From Caballeronia sp. LZ062 (lineage in GTDB: Bacteria > Pseudomonadota > Gammaproteobacteria > Burkholderiales > Burkholderiaceae): DNA of 64,000 nt. The notes below the pieces were generated by a model. The model had not been told where the DNA came from and did not search any database. It saw nothing but the letters and a program-made list of their open reading frames with translations. The stretch covers positions 1,302,001 through 1,366,000 of the forward strand of contig NZ_JARTWB010000002.1 of assembly GCF_031450785.1 (NCBI RefSeq), written 5' to 3'. This document shows positions 61,928-64,000 of the stretch, piece after piece; positions within the stretch are counted from its first letter, which is position 1; each line of letters begins with the position of its first letter. Position numbers and translations under genes: made by a program.

Positions 61928-63235
61928 ATGAAAAAAGGTTTTTACACCATCATGGCCGCGCAGTTTTTCTCGTCGCTGGCCGATAACGCTCTACTGATCG
62001 CTGCCATTGCACTGCTGAAAGACCTTCACGCGCCGAACTGGATGACGCCGCTGCTCAAGCTGTTCTTCGTGCTCTCCTATGTGGTTCTCGCAGCGTTCGT
62101 CGGTGCTTTCGCGGATTCCAGGCCCAAAGGCCGCGTGATGTTCGTGACCAATTCCATCAAGGTAGTCGGCTGCGTGACCATGCTCATCGGCGCGCATCCG
62201 CTGCTCGCATACGGCATCGTCGGCTTCGGCGCGGCGGCGTATTCGCCCGCGAAGTACGGCATTCTCACCGAGCTGCTGCCGCCCGACAGGCTCGTCGCGG
62301 CCAACGGTTGGATCGAGGGCACGACGGTCGGCTCCATCATTCTCGGCACCGTGATGGGCGGCGCGCTCATCAGCCCGCATATCGCGAGTCATCTGCTGAC
62401 GCTGCACATACCGCGCATCAACACGCCCGCCGAAGCCGCGATGCTCGTCATCATGCTGATGTACGTGGTCGCCGCGATCTTTAATCTGCGCATTCCCGAC
62501 ACCGGCGCGCGTTATCCGAAGCAGGAACATCGGCCCATCAAGCTCATCACCGATTTCGCGGACTGCTTTCTCACGCTCTGGCGCGACAAGCTCGGCCAGA
62601 TTTCGCTCGCCGTCACGACGCTTTTCTGGGGCGCGGGCGCGACGCTGCAGTTCATCGTGCTCAAGTGGGCCGAAGTGTCGCTCGGCATGACGCTTTCGCA
62701 GGCGGCCATTCTGCAGGCCGTGATCGCAGTGGGCGTGGCGGTCGGCGCGGTGCTCGCGGCGGCGCGCGTGCCGCTCAAGCGCTCGCTGTCGGTGCTGCCG
62801 GTGGGTATCGCAATGGGGCTCGCCGTCATGCTGATGGCGTTCTACACGCGGCACCTCTTTCCCGCGCATTGGGGCGTCTACTTCGGCAAGATGCACTTTC
62901 CGGGTTATCTGCTGATCGCGTATCTGTTCCTGATGATCGTGGGCGGTCTTTCGGGCTTTTTCGTCGTGCCGATGAACGCGCTCTTGCAGCATCGCGGGCA
63001 CGTGCTGCTTTCTGCCGGACACTCCATCGCCGTGCAGAACTTCAACGAGAATCTGTCCGTGCTCATCATGCTGTGCCTCTACGCCGTGCTCGTGTGGCTC
63101 GACATGCCCATCCAGTTCGTCATCGTGATGTTCGGATCCTTCGTGTGTCTGATGATGTACTTCGTCATGCGCCGCCATCAGGCGAATCAGCGCGCGTTCG
63201 ATTCGGTCGCGCTGATCGGAGAAGCGCGGCACTGA
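61928..63235 (+). CDS. lplT: MFS lysophospholipid transporter LplT
   Basis: Major facilitator family protein with about twelve hydrophobic segments, 435 aa from the ATG at 61928 (MKKGFYTIMAAQFFSSLADNALL). Conserved LplT landmarks are FSSLADNALLIAAIALL, ADSRPKGRVMFVTNSIKVVG, YSPAKYGILTELLPPDRLVAANGWIEGTTV and PMNALLQHRGHVLLSAGHSIAVQNFNEN. LplT flips lysophospholipids into the inner membrane for re-acylation by Aas. In E. coli lplT is followed by aas; here the next gene is thiM, so the acyltransferase must lie elsewhere or be absent. Start upstream ATGs at 61745 give a leader with no membrane character and are rejected. Confidence 0.9.
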   Translation: MKKGFYTIMAAQFFSSLADNALLIAAIALLKDLHAPNWMTPLLKLFFVLSYVVLAAFVGAFADSRPKGRVMFVTNSIKVVGCVTMLIGAHPLLAYGIVGFGAAAYSPAKYGILTELLPPDRLVAANGWIEGTTVGSIILGTVMGGALISPHIASHLLTLHIPRINTPAEAAMLVIMLMYVVAAIFNLRIPDTGARYPKQEHRPIKLITDFADCFLTLWRDKLGQISLAVTTLFWGAGATLQFIVLKWAEVSLGMTLSQAAILQAVIAVGVAVGAVLAAARVPLKRSLSVLPVGIAMGLAVMLMAFYTRHLFPAHWGVYFGKMHFPGYLLIAYLFLMIVGGLSGFFVVPMNALLQHRGHVLLSAGHSIAVQNFNENLSVLIMLCLYAVLVWLDMPIQFVIVMFGSFVCLMMYFVMRRHQANQRAFDSVALIGEARH

Positions 63236-63299
63236 CACCGCTGCGCTGGCTGCCGGTTTCACTGCGCGCATCGGCCGATCGGGCTAATCTTTCTTCATC

Positions 63300-64000
63300 A
63301 TGCTTGCTGCCGATCTCTTCTCATTCGTCACGCGCGTGCGCGAGCGCGCGCCGCTCGTTCACTGCCTGACGAACCTCGTCGTCACGAATTTCACGGCCAA
63401 CGTGCTGCTCGCCATCGGCGGGGCGCCGGCGATGGTCGTCGCGCGCGAGGAAGCCGCGCAGTTCGCGCCGCTGGCCAATGCGCTTCTGGTCAACCTCGGC
63501 ACGCTCGACGTGCCGCAGATGCGCGCGATGCGCGCCGCCGTCGATGCCGCCAACAGCGCGGGCACGCCCTGGGTGCTCGATCCGGTCGCTGTCGGCCCGC
63601 TCACGTTTCGCACCGAATTCGCGCTCGAATTGCTCGACGCGAAACCGGCCGTGATTCGCGGCAACGCGTCGGAGATCATCAGCCTGTCGGGCGGCGAAGC
63701 GAGCGGACGCGGCGTCGACAGCACCGCCGCCACCGACGCCGCGCTCGACGCCGCGCAAATTCTGGCGCTGAAAACGCAGGCCGTCGTCGCCGTCACCGGC
63801 GCGACCGATTGCATCACCGATGGCCGCCGCGTGATCGCGCTCTCGAACGGCTCGCCGCTGATGACGCGCGTGACGGGCGTCGGCTGCGCGCTCTCGGCGA
63901 CGGTCGCGGCGTTCGTCGGCGCGGCGCAGTCTCGCGATGAACACTGGGCGGCGACGATCGCCGCCATCGCCTATTCGACCGTCGCCGGGGAGCTCGCCGC
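63300..64000 (+). CDS. thiM: Hydroxyethylthiazole kinase (C-terminal part beyond window)
   Basis: Salvages the thiazole moiety of thiamine by phosphorylating hydroxyethylthiazole; 233 of an expected 260-270 residues are in the window. Family landmarks: [63 protein letters not shown], and C196 in [17 protein letters not shown]. The start is the ATG at 63300, with no strong Shine-Dalgarno. No thiamine pyrophosphate riboswitch can fit in the 64-base gap after lplT, and none is seen, so regulation must come from elsewhere. Confidence 0.95.
   Translation, partial: MLAADLFSFVTRVRERAPLVHCLTNLVVTNFTANVLLAIGGAPAMVVAREEAAQFAPLANALLVNLGTLDVPQMRAMRAAVDAANSAGTPWVLDPVAVGPLTFRTEFALELLDAKPAVIRGNASEIISLSGGEASGRGVDSTAATDAALDAAQILALKTQAVVAVTGATDCITDGRRVIALSNGSPLMTRVTGVGCALSATVAAFVGAAQSRDEHWAATIAAIAYSTVAGELA

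Noticed and set aside
63236-63299. Possible thiamine pyrophosphate riboswitch before thiM
   Set aside because: The gap after lplT is only 64 bases, with no CTGAGA-type core or paired arms, too short for the known structure.

Overview
The window is about 64 kb of GC-rich chromosomal DNA from a betaproteobacterium of the order Burkholderiales, most likely Burkholderia sensu lato (Burkholderia, Paraburkholderia or Caballeronia). The protein sequences and several conserved gene orders point there: divergent ppsA/ppsR, the lpxD-fabZ-lpxA-lpxB-rnhB run behind bamA and ompH, rpsB-tsf-pyrH-frr-uppS-cdsA-dxr-rseP, smc-zipA-ligA, and dapC-dapD-arsC-like-dapE-prmB. Genus and species cannot be settled by eye. 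Nearly all of it is core housekeeping genome. I see no rRNA, tRNA, prophage, insertion sequence or CRISPR array. Coding density is very high, and only two gene-free stretches exceed 300 bases (the ppsA/ppsR and rpsB/map intergenic regions).

Layout. 1-4830 (minus): a D-Ala-D-Ala dipeptidase followed by an oligopeptide-type ABC transporter in the order of the E. coli ddpXABCD operon, running off the left edge. 4915-9585 (minus): thpR, guaA, a membrane protein with an octapeptide repeat tail, and guaB. 9783-13559: an EamA transporter, ratA-rnfH diverging from smpB, and an SPFH/NfeD pair. 13652-17328: PEP synthase (ppsA) and its bifunctional regulator ppsR, divergent. 17330-33242 (minus): a very long collinear block: RNA methyltransferase, rnhB, lpxB, lpxA, fabZ, lpxD, ompH, bamA, rseP, dxr, cdsA, uppS, frr, pyrH, tsf, rpsB in map order (transcribed in reverse). 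It joins translation, nucleotide supply, isoprenoid and phospholipid precursors, outer-membrane protein assembly and lipid A synthesis. 33613-39295 (plus): map, glnD and an RluB-type pseudouridine synthase with a large repeat extension. 39508-39750 (plus): a small orphan ORF between two terminators. 39811-47522 (minus): smc, zipA, ligA, def. 47644-55063: an EamA transporter, then dapC-dapD-arsC-like-dapE (diaminopimelate/lysine), prmB and a cardiolipin synthase. 55069-58973: glutathione peroxidase, an ABC-F protein, a CaiB/racemase family enzyme and a small hypothetical. 59132-61637 (minus): radA and alr. 61928-64000 (plus): lplT and thiM, the latter cut by the right edge.

A cell-envelope theme recurs: D-Ala-D-Ala salvage and alanine racemase, diaminopimelate synthesis, undecaprenyl diphosphate and CDP-diacylglycerol synthesis, cardiolipin, lipid A and BamA. 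I found no clear new multi-gene system. The points most worth a second look are: (i) a 17-nt motif present as inverted copies around a near-concentric palindrome between ppsA and ppsR; (ii) ten tandem copies of a 36-residue charged repeat at the N terminus of the RluB-type enzyme; (iii) octapeptide D-P-x-T-G repeats in the membrane protein between guaB and guaA; (iv) a palindrome over the ratA/smpB divergent promoter; (v) a structured rpsB leader; and (vi) the small terminator-bounded ORF at 39508-39750. All family assignments rest on motifs and recalled family knowledge, since no database search was possible.
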